A stretch of DNA of 64,000 nt, taken from NCBI RefSeq assembly GCF_040183065.1, contig NC_091120.1:186427627-186491626 (forward strand), in the 5' to 3' direction. The DNA comes from Periplaneta americana. Lineage: Eukaryota; Arthropoda; Insecta; Blattodea; Blattidae. Below the pieces are notes generated by a model. That model ran no database searches. It was not told the origin of the DNA and worked only from the letters and a program-made list of their open reading frames with translations. Of this stretch, positions 44,216 to 55,061 are shown piece after piece; position 1 is the stretch's first letter; each line of letters starts with the position of its first letter. The position numbers were made by a program, and so were the translations under genes.

Positions 44216-44859
44216 CGTTCATTTATATATTGATGTCTTTGAAGTTCACACTTCGAATTTTTAACTCCATTTCCCATGACCATTAACAGCTAGAAGGAAT
44301 ATCAATAAACTCTACTAATGCATGCTATGTGGCAGTATATGTTGCATTCTGAAAACGCACGGGCGAACTGGAGAGGTCTACGTGTGAGCAAAGCATAACA
44401 CTGACCTTGCTGGTGACACGTGACGTCACTGTTCGGCCTATGTGTACTCCGTTTCTCTGATAACGTAATCAATTACACTGAACAACAAGTTTTTACTTTT
44501 TGTCTTGCTCCGACATAAAAATAGGTGAATATTACTAATATGTATGCCCTAAATCTGAATTTAAAACCCAAATTGTCCCATCACGTACCGTTTTCCGGGA
44601 AAAGTGAATTGAATTTTTTCATGAAAAAACTTTTTTATTTTTCACTTCTGCTGATAGAATTACAATAGACTAGGGATTCAAAACGTCTCATAATACTTGA
44701 AAAATGTGTACTGGATACATAAATACCATAATGTTACAATGTTTAAAACTAAAAAAAATATAACAATAAAAATATTTCATATGTAGAATGAGAAAAAATT
44801 TCGGAATTTGAATTTATCATTTAAAAAGATATTCTGAATGACTTCCGTTTATAACTATA

Positions 44860-45330
44860 CCCGGGACTATCTTTTATAAGGAACCAACAATGGTCTGCAA
44901 GCATGCTGGATGATGATCTTCCTTTATATCGCCTTTCCATTTCAGATATTTCATTTCTTGATGAAATCTTTGCCCATGCTCGTCATTTACCGCTCCAAGG
45001 TTAGGAGGAAAGAAATCCGAATGAGAATGTAAAAAGTGTATTTTTGAGAGATATATTACGCCCCATTTTCTCATATGCACTTAAGATGGTTTCCACAAGT
45101 TCGATGTAGTTGTCTGCCCTAGAATTTCCAAGGAAATTTGAGCAAACATCTTTGAAAGCGCGCTATGCCATTTTTTTCTGTAACGGAAAGTTGTTCCTCA
45201 AATAAAGAGTCAGCCAAAACTTTGCGAATTTGTACACCGATGAAAACGCCCTCTTTTAATTTGCCTTCACTCAAATTGGCAAACTTTTCTTTTAAATACT
45301 GAAAACCACACCCTTGTTTGTTCATTGCGT
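44860..45330 (-). pseudogene. Degraded element-borne gene with H-S-D-F-F-P / R-F-H-Q motif
   Basis: The minus strand encodes, across at least two frame changes, F-Q-Y-L-K-E-K-F-A-N-L-S-E-G-K-L-K-E-G, then K-I-H-F-L-H-S-H-S-D-F-F-P-P-N-L-G-A-V and D-E-H-G-Q-R-F-H-Q-E. I recall the same conserved block from widespread uncharacterised insect repeat proteins, but I cannot name the superfamily. The surrounding 44360-44860 is probably the same element. Confidence 0.5.
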
Positions 45331-45658
45331 GTACTGCCCGTGTCTCACGTCCTGAACCGAAAGTTCCCTAGTGCTTATAACCACGCCTCTTAGGTCTGCT
45401 CGGAACGTCACGGGAGGTGCAACGTGCCGGAACGGCAGCATATTACATGTTCTGAAAACATTATCCTACGCCATCGCAGGGATCTTTACTGGTTATAATA
45501 CTGGATACTCTAATCGTGGTTACCACTATCGCTATTATCTCTGATGGCGATTTCCTAAAATGTATGTACACACTAGACCACTCTTCGTTCAGTCTGGACA
45601 ACTGCTGAATTACCATAGAGCAGCATTTCTCAAAGTATGTTCTGGGGTTCCGTGAGCC

Positions 45659-45925
45659 CTATATGATTTTACTTGGTTATTTAACGACATTGTATCAACT
45701 ACTAGGTTATTTTGCATCGATGGGATTGATGATAGCGAAATGGTATTTGGCGAGATGAAGTCGGGGATTCGCCAAAGATTACCTGACATTCGCCTTACGG
45801 TTGGGGAAAACCTCGGGGAAAAACCCAACCAGGTAATCAGCCCAAGCGGGAATCGAACCCGCTCCCGAGCGCAACTCTGGATCGATAGGCAAGCGCCTTA
45901 GCCGACTGGGCTGCTCCGGTGGCTA
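45659..45925 (-). mobile_element. tRNA-derived SINE with conserved body, minus strand
   Basis: The minus-strand head has A box AGCCCAGTCGGCTAAGGCG and B box GGGTTCGATTCCCGC. The body contains GGTTTTTCCCCGAGGTTTTC and CATCTCGCCAAATACCATT, and the tail is GTCGTTAAATAACC. I recognise this as a common blattodean/insect SINE type (Talu-like, from memory). Its end is shared with the SINE at 577-800. Confidence 0.82.
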
Positions 45926-46002
45926 TTTTATACTTAGTGGATACTATAAAAATATATAAATGTTACGAAAATATGAATCAATAATAACATGAAACCACCG
46001 AT

Positions 46003-46003
46003 G

Positions 46004-46064
<61 letters not shown>
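46003..46064. repeat. (AAT)n microsatellite
   Basis: About 20 AAT units. Confidence 0.95.
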
Positions 46065-46065
<1 letters not shown>

Positions 46066-46419
46066 CCAAGAATATGCGTAATAATAATATGTTTAATGAA
46101 CATCTAAAACGGAAAATACCCATAATATTTATCACTTCCATCACTGGATTGTCTGCGCATCTGTTCACTAAAACAAAATATCGAAAAGAAAAAATGCAGA
46201 AGTACAATAGAAATGAGACTACAACTTTCCGCCATAAAACCAGATTGCAGGCTTAAACAGCAAATACATTCGTCCCACTGAACAGAATTATTGAGATACT
46301 AGCTTTCACTTGTCTGTTAATTTAAACACTAATAAAATATTACAGGGATTCCGCAGTTACACTTTAGATTAAAAGGGGTTTCGCGGTGGAAAAAGTTTGA
46401 GAAACACTGCCATTGAGGA

Positions 46420-47060
46420 AAGAGTTTACGGATGTGTACACGTTATAACCGTAATCGCGATTAGGTCTATAATGTCTTGTAGAGACTGTAGTCTACAACT
46501 GGTATTAGTGTTTAGTTACAGGAATTGATGGGGACATAATCTGTTTCGTGAGGGGACAGCCTATACATTCGCTTGTCAATGGCTGATCTTGCTCCATAGC
46601 TGACGAAAGGAATCCTGAAAAGGCCGATGTGTTGAACGTAGGGTAGTAGGCACATGCGGTACGCAGCTCCTCCTACCCTGTCCCTCTGTGTCTCGCCCCG
46701 CAAAGAAACAGCTCAGGAAGTGAGGCACGGGCAGTACCTCACTTCGAACTATTACGAAATTTACTGAATAGGTGGGACCAATATCTGTTTATTTATTAGA
46801 AGTACAAAAGAACATGTCAACAACCATAAGAAACCGGCAATAGGTCATAAACTCATAAACTGCATTAGCTTTCGTTTTAGTTTACAACCCCCAACTCGCG
46901 CCAGATGTTTCCTGGAAGAGCACTTATCGAAAAGTGAAATCATAGTGTATCTTAAAAACCTTACGTGATACAAAGAAAAGAGATGCATTTTCGGATTCAG
47001 CGCACACAAAACCATAAGGGACACATTGTTTTAAATCGGAGCAAAATTCTTGTCGTTCAG
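46420..47060. other. Gene 2 intron 2, unassigned
   Basis: Nothing recognised. Confidence 0.3.
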
Positions 47061-47066
47061 TGTTAT

Positions 47067-47248
47067 TTCAATTCAATTCAATTCAATTCAGTTCAATTCA
47101 ATTCAATTCAATTCAATTCAATTCAATTCAATTCAATTCAATTCAATTCAATTCAGTTCATTTCAGTTCAATTCAATTCAATTCAATTCAATTCAATTCA
47201 ATTCAATTCAATTCAATTCAATTCAATTCAATTCAGTTCAATTCAATT
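47067..47248. repeat. (TTCAA)n pentanucleotide microsatellite
   Basis: About 36 units of TTCAA with a few A-to-G variants (GTTCA). It forms the 3' tail of the adjacent minus-strand LINE. Frames through it encode Q-F-N-S-I repeats and are not genes. Confidence 0.95.
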
Positions 47249-47860
47249 TATTTGGCCATTTGACATACAGTACAGTTTTAGGCTTCGTCAGAATACATTG
47301 AAAAACATATAAATACATTTTTAAAAAACACTAATAAAAGAAACGGTAAAATATAAATAATACAATGAAAACATGAAATAATTTGAAACTTTTAAATTAA
47401 AAAAAAACTAACTAAATTGCAGTTAAACTTGTTTATTAAAATACAATTTCATACAAATTTGTGTTGAAAAACTCAGCAACAGAATAAAAAGGATTATTTA
47501 ATAACCAATTGTAAAATCTAATTTTGAAGCTATTGATTGGTAATTTATAATATTGACTTGGGAGCTTATTATATAGTTTCATCCCCATAATTAAAAAGTT
47601 TGTGTTGCTCTTATGTAATCTACAATATGGAATATTAATTTGTTCAGTATTTCTAATTTCATGATCATGTATATTGGCCACTAATGAGTAATTGTCGATA
47701 TTTTGTCGAGTGTAAAGTACTAGATCATATATATACAAATTTATGATTGTTAAAATCCGTGATTGTCTGAAAAGTGGCCGACAATGTTCCAGATAGTTTG
47801 ATTTACATAAAATTCTAATGGGTTTCTTTTGTAAAATCAAAACGCTTGGTGGTACACTGT
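47249..47860 (-). pseudogene. LINE ORF2 C-terminus with pentanucleotide tail
   Basis: On the minus strand a 134-codon frame reads L-Q-K-K-P-I-R-I-L-C-K, I-I-N-L-Y-I-Y-D-L-V and M-G-M-K-L-Y-N-K-L-P-S-Q-Y-Y, the usual end of CR1/RTE-like LINE proteins. A ~170 bp 3' UTR and the (TTCAA)n tail follow. Confidence 0.82.
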
Positions 47861-47869
47861 TCTACACAT

Positions 47870-48900
47870 CTCCCGAATTTGGAGTCGTTCGTGCCATTCT
47901 TTCTGGGTGTTGCACTTTTCACAAACAGTAGTGTATTTTCTTCTAAAAGAGCTGACTTTCAACGGAATATAGTCCAAATATTTCCTTATTAGCTTTTTAC
48001 ACATATAAACTCCATTCTCGTTTCAATGAAGATACATAAATATCATTTTCAGACAAAATATTGTCACATTTAAATAACCATCAGTGGCGGTGCGTCAATA
48101 AGTGCACAAGAGCACGTGAACACCTTGTTTCCATTAATGCACGATTAGTTTTATTATTTGATACCGTATTGACGTAGTGGGGATGTATAATATCAGAATC
48201 GAGTATTTTAAACTTCCCGCATCTTGCATAAACTTCTTATGTAAACTTGGCAACATCCGTTCACGTACAAGCCGTGCTCTTTTCGAGATGGTTACAGGAA
48301 TTTCACGCATGCGCGGGAGAAAATTGTCTTTAGCTGGCCGCTTATGACTCGTCAAGAGCACAAAGCGTTAAGCGAACATGATGAGGATCTATCCTACAGA
48401 TGTCAGGTGCATCGATGCCTATCGTTCCCGTGCTATATCTCGAGGAGGAAATTTAAAAGCTTGTAGATGTCAGCATCTGACTGTAGGAACGTTTACTTAC
48501 GTGGATGTGTGTACAGTGCTGCTACGAGAGTGTAGTTTGTGAATTACTATACTTCAGTGTCGGCATAATAGCATAGTTTGGCTTTCAAACACGTACTGGC
48601 TGACTGTGGTGGTGATATGAATTTAAGTATTTGTATGGCAGTGTATAATAGGCCTATTTACTGGCAAGTATTTATAGTAATCTATGCGAGTGGGATTACA
48701 GTACTGATATAGGCTATAGTGTATCAGTGTGTTGAGAATCAAAATATATTACTGAACACACGCGTTTGTAAATAACGGGACTGTGGTATGTATTCATTTT
48801 TAACAAACGTAAACAATGAACTCTGTTCAAGTAATTTTGAACAATAAAGAACTGGGTAAACTGGCTTACCAAGAAAAATTGGAAACAAAAAGACTGAGTT
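47870..48900. other. Gene 2 intron 2, unassigned; possible hAT end at ~48083
   Basis: CAGTGGCGGTGCGTCAATAA near 48083 resembles a hAT left terminus, but I find no matching right end. (ATT)n follows at 48902-48949. Confidence 0.35.
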
Positions 48901-48951
<51 letters not shown>

Positions 48952-49132
48952 GTTGTTTTGAATTTATATACGGTTTTTTTCGATAGTGAAACATTGGAAT
49001 CATGACATTTCATATTGGACTAAACGTACGATTTCAAATTCTCTTCGATTTTGGAACCACAAAATTGTGAACACACATAATATTTTATCACGAGCCGCCT
49101 CTGATAACCATAGAATACTGTTATGTTCGCAG

Positions 49133-49245
49133 GACTGTGGCTATAGATCAGCGAGGTTATGGAGACTCGGAGAAGCCCTCTGGTGTGAAGAACTACGATA
49201 TTGATCTTCTTGTTGAAGACGTTAAGCAGACAGTCGAAGCATTGG
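49133..49245 (+). CDS. Epoxide hydrolase gene 2, exon 3 ([11 protein letters not shown])
   Basis: Acceptor GTTCGCAG precedes 49133 and donor GTGTGT follows 49245. It completes the split Trp, then reads [17 protein letters not shown] and ends T-V-E-A-L-G. Same length and phases as 6738-6850 in gene 1, but clearly diverged in protein sequence (for example [10 protein letters not shown] against L-E-N-Y-R-M-S-A-L-V). Confidence 0.95.
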
Positions 49246-50451
49246 GTGTGTATTAATATTGCTTACTTTTTTAGGAGTTACAATAAAATTAGAGTGATCT
49301 TACAGGCTACAACTCGCCCTCTGATAGTGATATAAAGAAAGCGATTTTAATTAATTATGTCCCTTTATCAAGATATGGCAGATTAAACGCATTTATTTTG
49401 TGCATTCCATTTATTTAATTCCGCAAATTCGTATCGTACTCATGATCGGATTGTTCTTCTAACGGCATAGGCCTATATTTCCTCACCTAAGACAGTGTTC
49501 TAAAAGCACCGCTTTCCTAATAACTAATCTAGGTTCAAAATATTTTATGTGTACCACTGTCATTTTAGGAGGATAGAAACTGGCCACCTATCCCATTATC
49601 TCTTGGTTTAGTTGCATCATAAGTTGTGCCTTGTTGGTATTACTTGTGAGGTTCAGACCTGTTCTTGGACATTTGACTAAACAACAACAAACTGTAATTT
49701 CCGTAATTTGGAAATTGTCACGATTATGCACCTAAACCATTAGTTGCGTAGTAAAGTAAATTCAATATTTTCCTCATTTTTATAAAGTCATTTTTTAAGA
49801 TTCCTTATTTAATTTTTTGAAGACACTGCCCAACCTATGTTCAATGTCGTCTTCAACACTGTCTGGCGCCTTGTATCGGGTTGTACTGAAGTAAAAACGG
49901 TAATACTATAGTATGTATTAGCTATTATACACTATCTTTATTCTTTACTCTGTTTCGGAGTTGATTTATTACTGATAAGATTTAAACACTATATAAGGCA
50001 TTTCTTCTGTATAGGTCAAGCTGTAATGTGACATTATTTTTCCAGATTTTATAATGGAAATTGCATAATCTAGCAAAAATGTAATAAAATTAAAAGTTTA
50101 GGCAGATTCTGTATGATAGGTTGAAATACATAAAACGGATAAAATCAGTTGTAGGCCTATTGCAAATTGAATTAATTCAAATGTGTAGTTACGTTGAGGT
50201 ATGCAGTATATTATCACCTGTCCTGGATTCCTGATAAGAGAATCTGGCAACCCTGTTCGCAGGCCCTACGGACAAAAAGTGCCGGTCCCTAAGTGCTGTC
50301 GCCCATTGGTAAATAGGGGCCTGTGTTCTACCAATAGCAGAGATCTTTATTTCACACTTGTCTTCAAGTTGGGAGGGTGTACAACGCTTCACACCGCCCA
50401 TCTTCAAAGTATGATATGAGATCTCTGCTATTGGCTCAATAGCAATAATTT
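49246..50451 (+). other. Gene 2 intron 3, mostly unassigned, with two repeats
   Basis: 49570-49700 is the inverted relative of 4970-5110. At 50331-50346 and 50419-50434 a 16-bp perfect inverted repeat (CCAATAGCAGAGATCT) bounds a ~104 bp hairpin or small MITE. Nothing else recognised. Confidence 0.55.
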
Positions 50452-50705
50452 ATCCCTCTCTCTCTCTCCCCCTCTCCATTATTCCCTTTCCCCTTTTCTT
50501 CCTCTCTCTCACCCCTCTTCTTCCTCTCTCTCTCTCTCTCTCTCACCCTCGCTCTCTTTCCTCTCCCTCCCTCTCCTTCCCTCTCCCTCCCTCTCCTTTC
50601 CTCCCCCTCTCTCCTATCTCTCCCTTCACCTCCTTTTCACCCTCTATATCCCAATCTCTATTCCTCCTTGTCTCCCCCTTTCCTTCAGTCTTTCTCCCTG
50701 TCTTT
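50452..50705. repeat. CT-rich polypyrimidine tract
   Basis: About 250 bp of almost pure C/T on this strand (CTCTCTCCC-type), with no repeat unit kept for long. Confidence 0.9.
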
Positions 50706-51081
50706 GCCGGCATTGTTTACGTCGCCTGTCATACATTATGAATCGAAGAACTATTACGATTTCATGACAGCTCCACCAAACGTCGGTAGATTTATTTCTG
50801 TTTGTCGTATATAATAACCCTTTCCTTTATTGCTGTTTTAAGCTGGTCACGGTGTATTCTAATTGGACGGAGTTACACAATAAGAGACCAAGCGCCAAAA
50901 GCCTGTTTCTAGATATTGGCCATCGAAATAAATCTTTTTTTATATAAAACATTTTATGCAAGAAGTATTGTAACATTCATACTGTTACAACAAATAGCAC
51001 AAATAATATTAGAAAAGGCTAACCGATTTTTAATAAGAGACCAGCAGCTGAATTAATATTTCAAAGCAAAATAAATAAATG

Positions 51082-51677
51082 CATTTTATGCTCGACCATG
51101 CCGAAATGTAGTAATTACACACCTTGTAGCAGCCCTTTAATGGACCTCATTAAAGTACACCTATTCATTAAAGTTCAGGTGTTCCGCCAATCAGAAAGCA
51201 CAATATGAAAGCGCAAGTATCGATTTCACCAATTGCACACTAAATAACTTACATTTGATATAAAGTCAGTTCTGTTACTATAATAATTAGCGTTAATTGT
51301 AAATAATATTCAAATAAATTCAATTTTTCATCTCGTTTTTCAATGTATAATTCAATTTTAAGGTTATATCAAGATTAATATTTCTTTTACTCTCTAGATT
51401 GTATCAAGGTCGTCGACATCTATTTCTCGGAAAAAATCAATACTTTCGCGTCTGCGCACATCTCACAATTTACGAGGTAGGTCAGTTCCGCTTCTCACTT
51501 AGACATCAATAACATGAATATTTACGAATAATTTCAAGTTAGAAATATGGTCGAGCATAAAAAGTCGTATGAAACTTAGCTATAATGGTAATTAAGACGC
51601 TCGTATGAAAATTATGAAACTCCCTTGCGCTCGTTTCATAAACATACTCGCGTCTTAATTACTACCATTATAGGCTC
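51082..51677. repeat. Candidate foldback element and adjacent 100-bp hairpin
   Basis: TTTATGCTCGACCAT near 51084 faces ATGGTCGAGCATAAA near 51550. Just beyond, TATAATGGTAATTAAGACGC (~51581) faces GCGTCTTAATTACTACCATT (~51650), a hairpin with ~45 bp arms. Confidence 0.6.
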
Positions 51678-52185
51678 GTTGCATAATTTACTATTATACA
51701 ATAGGCCTAAACGAATTTTTGCTTATAAATATCAGCAAAATTCAGATACCGCATTCTTAATTTTTTTCCCGAGTTAAATTAGCCTGCCATCAACAGATCT
51801 GTGTAAATATATTATTTTTTTCAAATTGTCGGTTGGTCTATTGTTGCGTAACTCAGTCCAATTATACAACATTTCTTTTACAAGAAATCCAGTGAGTAGC
51901 ATGTCTTCTTCAGTTATTAATTGCTGTTTCATAATATAAATTTCATTATAGCCTATAAGAATTCATTTCCTATGTTTTTTGTTTTTGTATTGGCCCTGAC
52001 GATACTCAGACTTGTCCAGAAGCGGCATTCATCGTGGATGCAGATTGACAATGAAGGTATATTCGCCGCGTTCATTTGGTTCCTTACCGGTAGGGTTTGT
52101 GTTGGTTATATCTTATTTCACGCATCAATATTTGTAAAATTGTAATATGAAGCTGTGTTGTCATGTTTGATTGCAAGGATTATTC

Positions 52186-52518
52186 CTATAGTCCCGTCGC
52201 TCTTATTTCCGGCAGCCAATCGCGTTGCAGGTCGGCTACATTTAAATGTGTGCGTCTTCTGATTCGCTGTTGATGACGTTATGCACTGTCTAAGGCTCGA
52301 TAAATACTTAATATAATCTGCCGCCATTTTCGCTCTTTCGTTGGCGATCGTAGAAAGCACACGAAGACGTTATTTGCCGCTCAATTATTTGCTGAATTAC
52401 AGTGCGTTTGATTTATTATCATAGGAGCTACGACATGATAATGTTTAACGGTGTGGCAAATAGATTCCTCGTCTGGTAGGTTGGCAACGAAAGAACAAAA
52501 ATGGCGAGCGATACTACC
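52186..52518 (+). mobile_element. MITE-like repeat, copy 1 (right end missing)
   Basis: It starts CTATAGTCCCGTCGCTCTTA and runs to AAAATGGCGAGCGATACTAC, parallel to 53345-53680 at high identity. The right TIR found in copy 2 is missing. Confidence 0.8.
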
Positions 52519-53344
52519 AAATACCTTACTATAATAATACCGGACAGCTAGCAGTTTTGCGTGCGAACGACGCTGGTGCTGCTACCTACCTGCCGATGTG
52601 GAGATACTCGCGAAACAAGCTGTAATCAACTGCAATGTATATTGTTGCTGGGCTGGTTAATAGTTATATTAATTAGTGCTGTGTTAAAATGTCAGGGTGT
52701 ATGTGTGCTGTTTATAATTGTGACAATTGCAGCATTACAAACTGCTCCAAATCATACTTTCGATATCCGACAGTTCATAAAACGTGAGTCAACAAAATTC
52801 GTTATTAGGCCTAATGCCTTTGTCTCTGTGTTGATAGAACAATAAAAATTAGCTTTTTTTATTTAAGCCTAATAAATGAATAGAAGTTAAAATATATTGG
52901 AAATTTTAAGGTTGTAGCAAATTAAGTTTTATTGTTGTCTACATGCCCTTACTAATAATTATTACAAGCATCAGAATACTATCATTTTTATTTTTGCAGT
53001 TGTCAGCAATGGGTATATAAAGCATTATTGTAAATTCATTCCTAATGTCAGAACTGATTTTGTCTCAGTAAAGGAAAGAAAAAATATGTAACAATTAATA
53101 ATGACAGAAAGCAATATGAAGTATGCAATATTCTCATAATATGCAGCTCTGATATAAGGTCATAATTTTACATTAAATACTATTCAACATTTCTTAAGTG
53201 TTTCATATATTATCCCACATTAGTAACTCACGTTTTAAACAATAGTCCGATTCCCGCTATGTTAATATTTGTATATGTGGACGTAATTCCATCCTCCTCC
53301 GCTAGATGTCAGGTCCGCGATATTTCGCACTCACGCCAATGCTA

Positions 53345-53765
53345 CTATAGTACCGTCGCTCTAATTTCCGGCAGCCAATCGCGTTGCAGGTCGGCTACAT
53401 TTAAATGTGTGCGTTTTGTGATTCGCTGATGAAGGCGTTATTCATTTCTTAAGGCTCGATAAATAATAATTAATATAATCGCCCGCCATTTTAGCTCTTT
53501 CGTTGGCGATCGTAGAAAGCACACGAGGACGTTATTTGCCGCTCAATTATTTGCTGAATTACAGTGCGTTTGATTTATTATCATAGGAGCTACGACATGA
53601 TAATGTTTAACGGTGTGGCAAATAGATTCCTCGTCTGGTAGCTTGACAACGAAAGAACAAAAATGGCTAACGATACTACCTACCTAGACTTTAAAGAGCC
53701 TTCACTTCCTAAGATGTAAGCAAAGAGGAGGAGTCACGCCGGGAGTAACAGCGACGCGACTATAG
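53345..53765 (+). mobile_element. MITE-like repeat, copy 2 (complete)
   Basis: The left end CTATAGTACCGTCGCTCTAA is mirrored by TAACAGCGACGCGACTATAG at the right. It is 421 bp with no ORF. Copies 1 and 2 are direct repeats ~1.16 kb apart. Confidence 0.8.
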
Positions 53766-53794
53766 TTACAATTATTTTTATTCAGGCATCAATA

Positions 53795-54131
53795 TTGACT
53801 GCCTCCGTGATCTGTTGGTCAGCATGCTGGCTTCCAGATCCGGAGGTCCCGGGTTCGATTCCCGGGCTCGGCTTTCGGTGAATTTTTCTTGAAGAACAAG
53901 ACTTCCCTGGGTGTCTAGAGTCTGGAAATTTGTATGAATGTGAGTGTGATAATCAGTGTGTCGGGTTAATATTAATTAACCAATCATCACAAATATAAAA
54001 ATACATCAGGACTGTCGCTGGGCAGTAACCTGAACACACGTTTCAGCGTCACATTGTTGACAAGTAACTCCATCTGTTAGCAGAACCATAAAGCATCTAA
54101 TAGGTGCTATAGAGTTACCAAAAAAAAAAAA
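53795..54131 (+). mobile_element. Full-length tRNA-derived SINE with poly(A) and target duplication
   Basis: The head has A-box-like TGATCTGTTGGTCAGC and B box GGGTTCGATTCCC, with TCCCGGG/CCCGGGC pairing around it. A ~230 bp body and an A tail follow. The direct repeat AGGCATCAATA flanks it (53784-53794 and 54132-54142). This is an unambiguous retroposition footprint and differs in body from the other SINEs here. Confidence 0.93.
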
Positions 54132-54312
54132 AGGCATCAATACATTTATTTCTACCACCACTATCCATAAGTTAGTGAAAAAAGTATAAGATGACTTTTA
54201 ATTATAATTGAAATTAAGATTACTCAACTTTGTTTGTTGTCATCAATTAACTCGAGATAGTACAACGTTGTTTTGTACTCCACGTCGAGTTGATATGAGC
54301 ATGTCATTTCTG

Positions 54313-54545
54313 CAGTGCTCGGGAAAACTGACATAAGTCAGTTTCCACAAACCTTTTTTGATAATTTATTGACAACTTACACTGGTTTATGTCGATTTGA
54401 TTTTTTTCTGTATGAATTATTGTAATGGGAGGAATAGACTACATATGTATTTTTCTCCAAGCGAGCAGATGTTCCGTATGTTGTCAATAAATTATCAAAA
54501 AAGGTTTGTGGAAACTGACTTGTGTCACTTTTCCCGAGCACTACA
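54313..54545. mobile_element. Foldback MITE, ~230 bp, ~64-bp arms
   Basis: GTGCTCGGGAAAACTGAC and CAAACCTTTTTTGATAATTT at the left are mirrored by AAATTATCAAAAAAGGTTTG and TTTTCCCGAGCAC at the right. No core of a hammerhead is seen. Confidence 0.85.
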
Positions 54546-54793
54546 GATTTGAAAATGCTAACACATAATTGGTAGACATATTTCTTTATGTTACTATTTT
54601 TTTGTGATTGGATCTGCATCTGAGAAGGGCTAATCAGTAAACAAACAATTATCTTATCTGTTCAAAGGAAAGCGTCCGCTTTGACAGCGGCTGGGTATTA
54701 ATTGAGCGAAGATACTACAGCCACTCGTGCGTTCCGAGTTTCGGACAGACTGAAACTACTGTGATTCATATCTTATTTACTTTCTGATTTCAG

Positions 54794-54962
54794 GTCGCCA
54801 GAAATTTATTCTTGTTGCACATGACTGGGGAGGTCTTGTCGCTTGGAATTTTGTGGCGAAGCATCACCATATGCTTGAGAAATATATCATCATGGATGCA
54901 CCGTACACTACAGCATGGATGAACACTGCGTTTACAAACAAGAAGCAATTCAAGTGTTCTTG
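54794..54962 (+). CDS. Epoxide hydrolase gene 2, exon 4 (nucleophile HDWGG)
   Basis: Acceptor TGATTTCAG precedes 54794 and donor GTAAGT follows 54962. The 169 nt encode G-R-Q-K-F-I-L-V-A-H-D-W-G-G-L-V-A-W-N-F. Asp151 (in H-D-W-G-G) is the expected nucleophile. The exon continues Y-I-I-M-D-A-P-Y-T and ends F-K-C-S-W with a split Trp. Same length and phases as 8923-9091. Confidence 0.95.
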
Positions 54963-55061
54963 GTAAGTTTCATAAAATTACTTATTTCGTAACACATGCT
55001 CTACTTCTTGTTCTAGCTACTTAAAGACGTCATACAACTAAACAGAACAAATTGTTATCAC

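Larger units (their letters stand above)
45621..46409. mobile_element. hAT (Charlie-like) element with 8-bp target duplication, carrying a SINE
   Basis: The left terminus CAGCATTTCTCAAAGT and right terminus GTTTGAGAAACACTG are inverted, and the inner GGGGTTCCG is matched by the right-hand GGGGTTTCGCGG region in altered form. Flanks CCATAGAG (45613-45620) and CCATTGAG (46410-46417) differ at one base. CAGTGTTTCTCAAA-type ends are classic for Charlie-like hATs. Contains a SINE (45659-45925) and (AAT)n. Confidence 0.85.

Noticed and set aside
47050..47312. Q-F-N-S-I repeat protein frames
   Set aside because: They arise from the (TTCAA)n microsatellite tail of a LINE, and all three frames are open.
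52561..52845. 94-codon frame with a hydrophobic segment
   Set aside because: The start lies in sequence just after a MITE copy; composition looks random and no motif is present.
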